Below, piece after piece: positions 47,100-58,106 of a stretch of 64,000 nt of DNA. A program made the translations under genes and the position numbers. Position 1 is the first letter of the stretch, and each line of letters begins with the position of its first letter. Below the pieces are notes generated by a model. It was not told where the DNA came from. It saw only the letters and a list, made by a program, of their open reading frames with translations, and made no database searches. The stretch is from Cryptomeria japonica (Eukaryota > Streptophyta > Pinopsida > Cupressales > Cupressaceae): contig NC_081413.1 in the NCBI RefSeq assembly GCF_030272615.1, positions 718,537,867 to 718,601,866 of the forward strand. Reading direction: 5' to 3'.

Positions 47100-47400
47100 A
47101 GCTATAAATACCTCAATCTGCCTTAAGGATATATGCTTTGATGGATTGCTTCACTTCTTTGCTTGGAGTACCTTCACTCGGGAATTTTTGCGCTCTCGAA
47201 GATTTGAATGCTTGGTGAATGAAAAAAGAGCCAAAAAACTTTCTTTATAATGTTATTTTTGCCAACTACCACATTTTATGCTTGTCAGTTAAGTCACAAC
47301 TTAAGTCATCTGCCAGTAAGTAATTTCAACTTCTCACCATCAACCGAGGGAATAATAGCATGAATTTAATTTTGTTGCTAAACCCCCAAAATAATTTTCT
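47100..47400 (-). other. Element C spacer between gag and long ORF
   Basis: About 0.3 kb, alignable with 2950-3259 of element B. No gene is seen and there is no trace of pol, in either copy. Confidence 0.75.
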
Positions 47401-48555
47401 TCAGTTAGATGAAGAGTCTCCTACTGGTGGAGTGTTACTCTGTTCTGCCGATGGAGGAGTAATCACATCAACATTCTGATCTGACTTTCTGATCCATTGT
47501 TTTAAAAATTCTTGCTTTACCTCTTCAACTTTTTCTTTACCTTTCAAACTAGGACCTTTGTTATTTGTCGGTGATGCCTTACTTCTACAAAATTTAGCAA
47601 TATGTCCAATCTTATTACAGGCATAACAAGTCACATTGTTCTTTTAAATAGCTTTCCCATATCCTATGCTGGTATGCGTTCTACATTGATTAGATAAGTG
47701 CCCAAATCTTCCACAAACATAACATCTCACATTCATTCTGCAATTTTCTGAATTATGACCAACTTTGTTGCATTTAGAACATTGACTGGTGGGTGTATTA
47801 GTGTTCTAATAATTTCTAGATCTACATTGATTTTCTCTATGACCATACTTGTTACAGTTAAAGCATTTTCCATTAAACTTGTAAGTAGTAGGTTGTCTTA
47901 CCAGTTTGCTATGATCATGATTGTTTGCAGTACTGGAGCTTTCACCAACTTCAAAGCCAAGGCCATTTGTATCACCATTAGGTTTCTGATTCTTCAGCAT
48001 GTCACCAAGTTCTTCTGAACTTTTCTTGAATTTTTCCTTGTGATGATTTGCAGCAGTTTGTTCACTTTCCAAGATTCCTTTCTATCTTATGAGTTTAGTT
48101 ATGTCATTTTGTGTGTGCATTAGATCTATCTTCAACATATCATTTTCATGACTGAGTCTTGTGTTTTCATTTCTAGCATCATTTAGTCTTCTGACTAAGT
48201 CTTCTTCATTCTTCTTTCTATCTTCAATTTCTTTACAAAATCTCATAGTCATATCCTGCATCTCATTCTGTGTTGTACTAATCTCTTGTCTTAGCTTGTT
48301 TACCAGATCATTAAGAGTTTCCTTTTCATCATTCTCACAAAGTTCTCTTCTCTCATTTCTTGCAATGGTAAGAATTTCTTGAAGTGCTTGAATGATATAC
48401 TGAGCAGCCTTTAAATCATCTTCAAGTTTTATATTCTTCACCTTTTCTGCATCATAGTCTGAAAGAGTTGTTTTCAATTGTTCTCTCAATTTTTCCATCT
48501 CTATTGGTGACAAGATCTTCCTCAATCTAATAGGCTTCTGAAAATAGAGGACCAA
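47401..48555 (-). pseudogene. Element C gag: coiled coil and four zinc knuckles
   Basis: From the primer binding site the minus strand encodes a long coiled coil (48082-48510, with LKTTLSDYDAEKVKNIKLED and many heptads). Four CCHC knuckles follow: CFNCNKYGHRENQC, CSKCNKVGHNSENC, CYVCGRFGHLSNQC and CYACNKIGHIAKFC (about 47590-47870). No capsid core of the usual UBN2 type is visible between LTR and coiled coil. The gene ends near 47401 and no pol follows. It is broken. Confidence 0.85.
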
Positions 48556-48567
48556 GCTCTGATACCA
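48556..48567 (-). other. Primer binding site, initiator-Met type (element C)
   Basis: The minus strand reads TGGTATCAGAGC, two bases from the LTR edge at 48570. Confidence 0.9.
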
Positions 48568-48569
48568 AT

Positions 48570-49366
48570 TGTTAGGATTAAGATTCCCAAAGATACTGAG
48601 AGGGGGGGGGGGGGGTGAATCAGTATCAGACCAGTTAATAAATTTACTTGACTTAAAACATGAAAATCATATTAAAACTGTGTACCAGTAAACAAGAAAT
48701 AATGCAGTAAACAAGAATAACAACAACCACATTAGAAGCACACCATAACATAGTATTTTAACGAGGAAACCCGGTGTGGGAAAAACCTCAATGGGATTTG
48801 TGACCCACAATATTCACTTACTGGCCAACAAGGGAATATTACTCTTACAATAGGGGCATGCACATGTAGGAAGGCCAAGTGCCTAGAGCTCACTGCTCAA
48901 TTACAAAAGAAGTCACACTGACTTACAAAATGGATTAGATTAATCCAATGTCTTGTACTGCTTCAGATTAGCATCTGCTATGCCAGATCCAGTACCAGTT
49001 TAAGCTTTGCTCCATACATAAACCCTTAACCTATAATTTTCATATTAGGTCTTCTTATCTCGCATCCTATCACACATCTTTTCTATTACAAAATGATCTC
49101 ATACATATATGAGTCATATTACAACTTGCCATGTCGTCTTACAATGATTTTACAATTAATTACAAAATACATTATAAACAAAATTCATGTCGGCCAGGGT
49201 GTCGGTATCCTTCCTTTCACTACCGATGTTCTGTGTGTCGGTGTAGAGTTTGTCGTTGCCAGTGCCGGTATCCTATCTTGCTGGTATCACATGATTGAAA
49301 GTTTGCCATCAATGACAAAACCTTCAATCACCTAAAATTTCTCATTGGAGTGTGCATTTACCAACA
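48570..49366 (-). repeat. Element C 5' LTR (right)
   Basis: 797 bases matching 19466-20256. The G-tract at about 48602-48615 has 14 consecutive G, against eight in the left copy. Confidence 0.92.
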
Positions 49367-49371
49367 TTCAC

Positions 49372-51488
49372 TTAGTATCATAACCCATTTGGCTAGTCTT
49401 CCTGTCAAGGTTGACTTGCTCAACAAATATTTGAGTGGATCTATCTTTGCTATTAGTTCCATAGAATGAATCAACATATAATGTCGCATCTTCCAAGTTG
49501 CAAATACAACTGCTAGACATGTCTTCTCTATAGAGGAATAATTTAATTCATAGTCAACAAGCATTCTACTGATATAATACACTTCTCTTTCTTTTCCTTC
49601 TTCATCATGTTGAGTTAGGAGAGCTCCTAATGATACATTTGTTGCTAAGATATAGAGCAACAATGGTTTCCCTTTGGTTGGTGATACCAGTACTGGAGGA
49701 CTCAAGATATTCTTTTATTTGCAAAAAATATTCTTCACATTTTTTATCCCATTTGAATGGAATATTCTTATGTAGAAGATGGGTGAATGGAAGACATCTA
49801 TCTGCTAACTGCGAGACAAATCTCCTGATTGATTGCAATTGTCTTTGTAAAGATCGCAATTGACTTATGTTCCTAGGTGACTCCATCTCCATGATAACTT
49901 TGACCTTTTCAAGATCTACTTCAATTCCACAAGCTGATATAATGTACCCAAGAAGTTTTCCAGAGGTTACCCCAAATGCACATTTCTTTGGATTTAATCT
50001 CAATTGATATCTTTCTATCCTATCAAAAATCTTTCTTAAGATGTTCAAATGTTCTTGTCTTGTATGAGATTTTGTAAGTATATGATCTACATAATCTTCC
50101 ATAAATGTATACATCATTTCATGGAAAATTGTTGTCATAGCCCTTTGATAAGTCTCTCCTACATTCTTAAGACCAAATGGCATAACATTCCAACAATAAG
50201 TTCCCCATGCACAGGTGAAAGCTACCTTTTCTTGAGCTTTAGGTGCAATTCTTATTTGATTATATCCTAAGAAGCCATCCATTAATGAAAACATCTCATG
50301 CCATGTTGATAAGTCCACAATTATATCAATGTTTGTTAGCGGGAAATCATCTTTTGGACATGCTTTATTTAGATCTCTGAAATCTGTACAAACTCTTATG
50401 ATTTTATCTAGCTTTGACACTAGTACAATACTTGAAACCCATTCTGGATAAGCAACAGGTCTTATAAAATCCACATCTAATAGTTTCTTCAGCTCGGTTT
50501 TTACAAGAAGAGCGATGTGTGGATGCATCTTTCTTATCTTTTTCTTAACTGGTTTTGCTTTTAAATCCACATTAAGATGATGCATGATAAGATCTAGATT
50601 AAGTCCTGGCATGTCTGCATAGGACCAAGCAAAATTTATTAGTCTTTGTTTAAATAATTCCATGTATTCTTTCCTCTCTTCATTTGAAAATGAGGCAGCA
50701 TAATGAAGTATTTTAGGATCCTTTGATGTACCAATGTTTACTTCTTTTGTGGGTTCTATCAGGATAGCAGATCTCTCCTGAAAATATGCTGGAAGAATGT
50801 TAAACTTTCCACCTTCTGGCACCTCAAAGAGGTTTTCACCATCAGATATGTCCTTTATTTTGCCTTTTGATTGATCTAGTGTTGCCATGAAATGGTTTTC
50901 AATAGTAGGTCTCTTTCCTTGTTTTATTTTAATTTTGCGACTGGAAAGCTTGGCATTCTCCTGACTATGAGAAACATTACTTGATTCTGCAATGGAAGAT
51001 ATCTTAGGTGTGATGGGTTCGACATCATTAAGGTACACGACTAAGTCATGATCATTTGAAAAGACATTTAGTTCAGGGTTTTCTAAATTATCCCAATCAA
51101 TTAATTCAAGATTAAGAAGGGGTAAATCATAATCACTATCATCATTATGTGCTTCAAAGTTCATGACATAATGATCATAATTTGACATAGAGTAGGTAAT
51201 GTCATAGATTAAATGATTTTGAGAATTGTCTCTCCCAAGCGTCTCCCAATTATTTCTAACAAAACCAGTATTAGTATTTTGTGGTTCATACTCAAGTGGT
51301 TCTTCAACTGACATTTGTCCCTTAAACGAATGGATTATATCAACACACACATCTTTAATACTGCAAATTCCTTCTTGATTGAACTCATTGGCATTTTGGA
51401 GTTGACATACTTGTGTACATGATAAAGAGGATTCTTTTGCTAGATTTTGTCTCCTTTCAAACTCAACTTCTTCTAGACTAATAGTCAA
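49372..51488 (-). pseudogene. Element H reverse transcriptase and first RNase H
   Basis: A long minus-strand frame shows the Tat-type Gypsy order: HHLNVDLKAKPVKKKIRKMH, FIRPVAYPEWVSSIVLVSK, RVCTDFRDLNKACPKDDFPL, FSLMDGFLGYNQIRIAPKAQ, WGTYCWNVMPFGLKN. The catalytic motif region lies near 50090, then LRLNPKKCAFGVTSGKLLGY and the FKWDKKCEEYF connection. RNase H follows at about 49372-49700 (LYILATNVSLGALLTQHDEE, then VYYISRMLVDYELNYSSIEK). The wording closely follows plant Tat/Ogre elements. The upstream part (50900-51488) is acidic spacer. The element is broken by insertions and decay. Confidence 0.93.
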
Positions 51489-51509
51489 TCCTACTTGACT
51501 ATTTTTTAA

Positions 51510-52587
51510 TTATTCTATGCTTTTGCCACATCTTGATACATCTTGTTCCTCTTTTGATGAAAATATTATATTTCCAGATGCTTGATCTATCCCTGTTTGT
51601 ACTTCTTGTGGTGTTACTTCTTTGTCTTTGTCATTCCCTTTCCTTTGTTGTTTTGCATATGCCTCTTTTCTCTGAATTCTGAATTCTTCTCGTCTTCTTT
51701 CTAACTCCATCTTTTGTTTTGCATTAAATAAGTCTTCCTCTGTAATAGTTGTTGTTCTTCATTGTTTTCCTTACTTGACGTACTAGATAAGACATCTGGA
51801 CCCCATTCATACTCATTTGAATATGTCTTTGAACCATGATCTAGGACTACTCCACTATACCATACAGGGATGTTACATGGTGCAAAAAGTTCCTTGATTT
51901 CTGCCATCTCTAATTTCACTTCTTCACGAATATCTTGTTCAGATTCTGCATTTGCTTGTATTTCTTGAACATGTTGACAAGATTCTTCTTTACCTTTGAT
52001 GATAATATCTTCTTCTTTCTTATCATGTTCTTCTTGCTTCTTCTGTTTATTGATTACTATTTTTGCTGCTTGATGTAGCTTTTCTTGCCAATTTTCTTCT
52101 TTAGAGACTGATTTCTTTCTCCACTTTGATTGTTGATAATTATGGTGCTTTTGATTTGACTTTAGATAGCCCAGTCCCGATTTATCTTCTTTAGATTGTG
52201 AGTGGGGACAAATTGGTTCTGAAATACCTTGATGTCGTTTACCAATTGGTCCTTTTCCTTCATATCCCATTTTTTCATGATTTCATAACCTTTGCCATAT
52301 TGTTTTATGGGAATATTAACTTTTGTTGTTGTTGCTATAGTTTCACTTTCATCCTTGTACAACCAAACAAGAATGTCTTTATCTTCATTTTCTTCTTCAA
52401 GAGTTCCAGCTCTAAAAAATGTTCCTTTAAACATATCTTTTGATCTTTCTGATGTCTTTGATTGAATTTTTGTAGGCTTTCCATATGACTTAGGGGAAAG
52501 TGGAAAATTATGCAAAGAATAATTTCCCATTCCTTTATCATTTAATTTGAGCTTTTTCATAAAGGTTTCCCATAACTTTTCTTGAAT
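51510..52587 (-). pseudogene. Element H spacer region between protease and polymerase
   Basis: Charged, low-complexity coding sequence: FFRAGTLEEENEDKDILVWL near 52400, then MGYEGKGPIGKRHQGISEPI followed by a GLGY motif. GKGPIGKRHQG and a downstream GLGY (G-patch-like) are seen between protease and reverse transcriptase in Tat-type Gypsy elements. Lys/Glu-rich stretches with probable coiled coil follow. It is decayed. Confidence 0.7.
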
Positions 52588-53348
52588 TTATTTGGTAGGA
52601 TATACTAATTCTCTGTTATGTGGAACTCTTGTATCTTGTGTTGGCTTCAAATTATTGCAATATTGACTAGAATCTGCAATTATAGTGATCTCTTGTCTTT
52701 CATGAGGAAATTTTACACATTGATGATATGTAGAAGGAATTGCTTGCATTTTGTGAATCCATGGTCTTCCTAGAAGAATGTTGTAAGAGAGGTTCAAATC
52801 TAAAACCTGACACAATGTATTCCTTTCCACGGGTCCTATTTTGATTGGTAACACAACAGTTCCTTTAGAAGAATGTTCTACTTCATCATAAGCCTTAATG
52901 GTTATTTTCTTCTTTAGGTCCATTGCATTTTCTGAATATCCCAAAGCTTTTATCAAACTTAATGCACAAATATTTAAGCTGGCTCCACCATCTATGAGTA
53001 TACATTTGACACGAGTTTTATTAATGGTGACTTCAACATGTAAGGGAGCATTGTGAGGATGTTGTAAGGATGTGTCATCATTTTCAGAAAATGATAAGCA
53101 ATGAGGAGCTATAAGGTGTCCTACCATGTTTTGGAACTGATCTATATCCAAGTCTTTTGAAACTGTTGTTTCCACTAAAGCTTTCTCCAAAATTTCTCTA
53201 TACATAGGTGAAACTTTAAGAAGTTCCAAAATTGATATTTGAGCAGGTATTTTTTGTAATTGCTCTACTAAATTGTATTGTTGTGAAGCAGATGTTGGGT
53301 CTTTTTTTATACCTGGAAAGGTAACCTTTGCTTTGCTTCTCGTAATAA
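52588..53348 (-). pseudogene. Element H aspartic protease region
   Basis: The minus strand gives VTFPGIKKD at the gag/protease border near 53315, then LLKVSPMYREILEKALVETT, HVEVTINKTRVKCILIDGGA with SLNICALSLIKALG (the active-site region, about 52960-53010), and LNLSYNILLGRPWIH. ILIDGGASLNI and YNILLGRPW are typical of Gypsy Tat/Athila proteases. The gag part beyond 53348 is cut off by element J. Confidence 0.9.
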
Positions 53349-54765
53349 CAATGTGTTGTTCATCAAAACTGATTAACCCAAGATCACCTGCAATCCTTCT
53401 ATGAAATGGCCAATTTCACTCTATAGAACACATCAGGACTTGGACAACATAACATAGGACCCTAATTGATCCTCCCGCACTTCAGGTTCTACTAGACCTA
53501 GGGGGGGACACCCTTTTGATGCATTAAATACCACAGTTACAGACATATGACTGCATCAACAATAAGCAAATAGATCATTCCACAAGCTCAACAAATTAGA
53601 AAACACATACAGATTGGCTAGATCTTGTACAAATAATGGATGAAATGGAGCTTGGAATGAATAGAACACAAACCCCTAAAAATAAAGGGAAATAGATTTT
53701 TCTTTAAATTTGTAAATCTGAAACTATCCCCAAATCTTTCAAAGACCAGTGCCTTGTTCATTGGGAAACAGAGTCACACATAGAACTGTAAATGTGTATC
53801 CTAGCTACAAATTTGTTTTCCTTAAACAATATTCCTGCATAAATACCTTATACTAATGCATTACTTGATTCATTCACAAAATTATCAGATATGGGACACA
53901 TATTCCATTTATTCATGACCGATTACAGAATTTAAAACCTTCATTGAAGGATACCTACAAACAATCACACAATCTCCTTGAAATTGACAAATTCCATCCT
54001 CCTTGAGGATTCAATTTATAACAATGAAATACATGCCTACAGACAATATTGTGTGGAATTTACTCATGCCTGACACAAGTAAGACCTGCAACTAGAAAAA
54101 CCATCTACAATACTACATTGTAACCTCTATACCCTGAAAAGATCCATAGAATTTACAAACTTGGGTCAAGAAATTTAGAACTCAAAGCCATGAAATCTGA
54201 AGCACTTCCTCCAAAATTATGGAACCCTTACAATTGAGAAGAAATGGGAGTAAGAAGAGGAGTAAAAAAGATCAGATTTGCATAACACACTGCCAAGTGT
54301 CTTCTTTCCCTAACCGAATATTTTCCTTTCTCCTTCCTATGGAAACTTCTCTCAAAATATCTAATATCTGCTGAAACTGATTCCTTAGTTGCATTTCTCA
54401 TTCCGAGAGCTTTTCGGTGATATATAATACTTACTATTTGGGACAAAAATTACCTCTCAGGTGAATTAAACTCAAAATGCAGATCATCATTTAAATTTTT
54501 GCATTTTACATTATAGTCTGCACTATATATTTGATTTTGATTTTTCAATCCATTTTTAACTCCTGATGCCCTGCCATGTGGCAGCATGTGATTTGCTGAT
54601 GGGGTCCACAGGGTGCCACCTGGGATGACACCTCATCTTTCACCATTTGTCTACCTCATCACTGCCACTGGACTGCCACTTCTCGGCCATGTCACTGCCA
54701 CCTCACTCGCCATGTCAATGAGACCTGCAAGATGGACCTCGACTTGGACCTTCCACGTCACCTAT

Positions 54766-54960
54766 CACCATTTCGTGAAGGGTAATGAGCATGCATCTTT
54801 GCCTCGTGAAATCACGCACACCATTCATCTTCATGGAACTTGCTCACTCATTAATCTTTCACCATTTCGCGATGCTTAATTGACGTGCACCTTCACTCCG
54901 CAAAATAGCGCGCACTGTCGATCTTCTCTAAACCTGCACTATCTTTAACTCATCCGTTCT
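54766..54960. repeat. Duplicated block of about 95 bases in element J LTR
   Basis: Two adjacent diverged copies, each starting CACCATTTCG and containing TGCACC/TGCATC and CACGCAC/GCGCAC stretches, at 54766 and 54860. The same pair is in the right LTR at about 62638 and 62732, so the duplication predates insertion. Confidence 0.65.
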
Positions 54961-55410
54961 CTACAAAATTTGCCTCAGGAACCATGCCTACGTGGGTGGG
55001 GTTATCCTGGTCGCCACTTAGCCTCCTTGGTCGCCTCGAAAAACATGCCCACATGTGTGGGGTCTGCCGTGGCACCCAACCGGCACCTTGTGTCAAAATC
55101 CTTTGAGGCTTTGACACTATGAATGGGTGTGTTGTTAGTTTTAAATATAAAAAATGACCCCCGCTCAGCTAATGTGGGACTAAAGCATCAGCCTGGGATT
55201 GCATGTTGAAGTGTTTCAATGGCACCAATAGTGTTTGCTTGAGTTTTTAAAACCCTCATCTAAAGAATTTAACGCCACACGGGAGGAGGACTTTAGCAAT
55301 GGCCGTGGACTACGGCATCACACCTGCACATTGTCATTTGCTATGTTTCAATGCTGCCCTTTGGCCATTGCGCAGGAGAAGGGGCTTGGCATATTTAAGG
55401 TTAGAGAAAC

Positions 55411-56404
55411 TTACAGAATTTCAGAGGGGTTGAGAAGATGTTGCTCATCAATGTTATCATCATCCAAAACACCCAATTCAAATACCAATCCATTGTTTGA
55501 TGAACCAGAGCAAAGTAGATGCTTGTCTGTTGAATCCTCATCAGTGTCGTCACCATCCATTACAATTGCTTCAAATGGCAATGCATTGTTTTCTGCAGTA
55601 CAAGAATATACAAAAGAATGTGAGCCCAAATCTTCTTCTTGCTGAACTTCCTCATGAATAGAATCCTCCCTCATGTTCTCTGTTTGGCAAGTTATGGATA
55701 TCTCTCTTAGTAGGCTTCTACATCTCTCCGTCACATTCTGTGGGCTCTGTGAAAGAGAATATGCAGTTGATTTCAATACCACTTTCATCTATGTCCCTAT
55801 TACCAGACTTCAAAGCATTTTCTAATTTTGCAGATGATGAAGATGGATGTAAGGATTCATGCTTTGCTTTCTCCTTCACTCGCTTTCACCAAGCATGGAG
55901 GGATTCTCTCATCTCCTCTCTAATCAAGGCCTTCTTGTAGCAGGAGCCCATCTGTGTGACAATGGCATAAAGGGGAAGGATGCCATAGCTACACTAGAAT
56001 TGAACTAATACCCCAGAAATCAGACGTGTGAAAACAAATGCACTATTCTTCATGAAACAAGTAGGTGCCTTGATTTTCCACCAAGACCAAACAAATGCTA
56101 CCATTTCAAAAGCATTCTGAAATGAAATGAACTAAATAAATCACAAAAAAAGTTGAGGTTTACCAAACCAGAAAAGCTCATCATGGGGCTTTAATTGATT
56201 CCCTGCAGCTGCATCCATAGCTGCATTATCCAAGGCGATTTTTGCGATCGCATGTTGAAGTTTTGTGCCAACGAACAGGATCAACATCGCAAGGATGAAT
56301 GATATCCAGAAGTAGAAGTTAAATCCATGTAGAATGAAGAAAATACAGATAATTGCATATCCCCAAAGTGGCCAGATAATGCCCACATAATGAAACAAAA
56401 TCAT
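55411..56404 (-). pseudogene. MLO-family gene fragment (C-terminal part) in left LTR of J
   Basis: Minus-strand sequence follows the last third of plant MLO proteins in order. WPLWGYAIICIF and YFWISFILAMLILFVGTKLQ come first (transmembrane segments, with GTKLQH at about 56252-56269), then ELFWFGKPQL and [13 protein letters not shown] and [12 protein letters not shown] follow (the last at about 55943), then a basic segment like the calmodulin-binding domain ([17 protein letters not shown]). An acidic tail with DDTDEDSTDKH ends near 55411. MLO proteins are seven-helix plasma-membrane proteins involved in powdery mildew susceptibility and pollen/root signalling. I see no introns, which suggests a processed or single-exon origin. 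It is decayed and lacks the N-terminal half. Confidence 0.85.
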
Positions 56405-57742
56405 CTCTTATTAAATCAATTTGCCAACAAAATCAATGCACGAGCATGAACCAGGTTGGGCCCCAAAGTGGGTCTGACTAAAAAAAAATTGTTTTCATGC
56501 AAATGACTTTTGAAATGCCTCACAAACCATAAACATACCTTTGGAATCGATCAACGCCATTTTCGGATCATCAAACTGAGTTTTGCAACTTTCAGGCGCT
56601 TGTGCCACATTTTCGCATTTAATCGCAAAGACGTAATTTTCAAACTGGTCAAAACACCTTTCTGGAGCTTGCAAACTGATAGGCGTGTACTCTGATATAC
56701 AAACATGAACTCTACCAAATTCTTTCTCAAGACAAATCCCGAGTGAAGAAATATTAATGGTCAAAGATGACCAACTGGCTTTGTCGACACTGCGGACCTG
56801 ATGAAGTCAATGCGCATGCAACTCATGATGCCTTTCTTAAAAATATCAAACAATCTTCGTAGACCTTCAAATCTGAGGCATGGGTACCTTGAAGTACATA
56901 TCAAAACTTAGAATTCTTACTTCAACCAAAAGGCTGACTGGGTGCAAATGGTGTGCTCATGAAAATAGCCACTTTAACTGATATAGCAATGAAAGTATGA
57001 AACACTAAAAAAGATGGCTCAAGAAACCATTTTGAAAACCGATCAAACGGATTGGCAGGAGCTTGAAAATGGAAACATAGCTTGTCATTTATACCAGCAA
57101 TAGCCTAGAATAAACATTCTGACATTACAGTCACCGGGGCAAGTTTTACAAACATGCAAAGCGAAGCTCTGACTAGTTGTCGAAACAGGGACTTGTCAAA
57201 CAACACAAACTGCAAATGGATTGAGCTTGCTAAACTCTGTAAATGGATTCATAAAGACTTGAAATTTTGCATGCTGACTCAGATTTATGTATAGAATTCA
57301 GTGCACTTTTAATTTCACCATGATGAGCAACGGGGCAAAAGATATAAGCACTCAAAGTAGGCTACTTGGTAAAATTTGCATTTGCACCTAAAATGCACTT
57401 TCGGCTCACCCCTTGAAATGGATACCTGATAAATTGATCCAAACTGAAAACTGAAAGTTGCACAACACTTCATTAGCTAAATTAAAGGTGTAGGTCACAT
57501 TTCCCAAGCCTTACCCTTTGAAAATCAATTGGCTCCATTTTACCCTCTCTCTAACTAGGCCATTCAAACTGACTCATTTTATGATCATTTGGAAATGTAG
57601 AGCAAAATTTTTAAATGGGCCTCTCAAATTCACTCAAATTTAATGAGTCCCAATAGTGGCTCTGATAGGGGATGTTTTGTTTGCAAGATCAACACAAGAA
57701 TTCAGAATCTATGGTAGACCAATCCACCCAAAAATGGAAAAC
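56405..57742 (-). other. Element J LTR, upstream of the MLO fragment
   Basis: No certain gene. A minus-strand frame at 56495-56764 ends with PKMALIDSKGM and has several cysteines, faintly like the first extracellular loop of MLO proteins (which carries a KVPLIS-EGL motif). The resemblance is too weak to assign. Confidence 0.3.
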
Positions 57743-58106
57743 ACTCCTCTTCTCAAAAACAAAGGGCTCCTTATTCTACCCAAACAACAAGGCACTTTAT
57801 TGAAAACCACACAACTGAAAGAAAAGCAACTGTACAAAATATACAAACATACTTATAACTAATTATAAACTGCTCCAAACAATTTTAGCATTTACCTCTG
57901 TCAAAAATCTGATTCTCATCACTTGATATCATGATCCAAACAAAGGCACCTCATAACAACAACTGAGCATAATCCTTATAATCAACCTCTTTCATCTCAT
58001 TATTGTAAAAGCTGGTGTGCACACCTTTTGCCTAATTTTGAACTTTATAATCACACACTACTTCAACAAAAGTAAAATCATGAGACAAATCACTATAGAG
58101 GCCTTC

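Larger units (their letters stand above)
19466..49366 (-). mobile_element. Element C: SIRE-like, pol-less LTR element
   Basis: LTRs at 19466-20256 and 48570-49366 are flanked by perfect TTCAC duplications (19461-19465 and 49367-49371), so both ends are intact. In minus orientation the internal parts are a primer binding site, a gag with coiled coil and four zinc knuckles, a long unknown ORF and a polypurine tract. No pol is present. It was later interrupted by L and by G with its contents. Without them C is roughly 6.7 kb. LTR copies differ at perhaps 7-8 bases per hundred by eye. It is broken in its coding parts. Confidence 0.9.
13638..53353 (-). mobile_element. Element H: Tat-type Ty3/Gypsy, host of the nest
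   Basis: H is the oldest layer. Its own sequence is visible at 13638-15329, 18950-19465 and 49367-53353. In minus orientation it gives an aspartic protease, reverse transcriptase, RNase H, a second RNase H, a non-coding tail, a polypurine tract and the start of a 3' LTR. The start of H lies beyond J, to the right of the window. Insertions I and C each have a perfect five-base target duplication in H. No integrase was recognised. It is broken. Confidence 0.8.
53354..57743 (-). repeat. Element J 3' LTR (left), inner edge uncertain
   Basis: Matches the right LTR from 53354 to at least 56128, where the right copy leaves the window. The inner edge is a guess: the minus strand has a purine tract GAGAAGAGGAG followed by TGTTTTCC at 57743, which would make the LTR about 4.4 kb. 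It includes the MLO fragment (55411-56404) and a CG-richer zone at 54560-55100. Confidence 0.6.

Noticed and set aside
55411-56404. A working MLO host gene
   Set aside because: It lacks the N-terminal half, is decayed, and occurs in both LTRs of element J, so it is a captured copy.
57656-57675. Initiator-Met-like GGCTCTGATAGGGG as a primer binding site
   Set aside because: It lacks the closing ACCA match and does not adjoin an identified LTR edge. Element J has a better site at 61206-61223.
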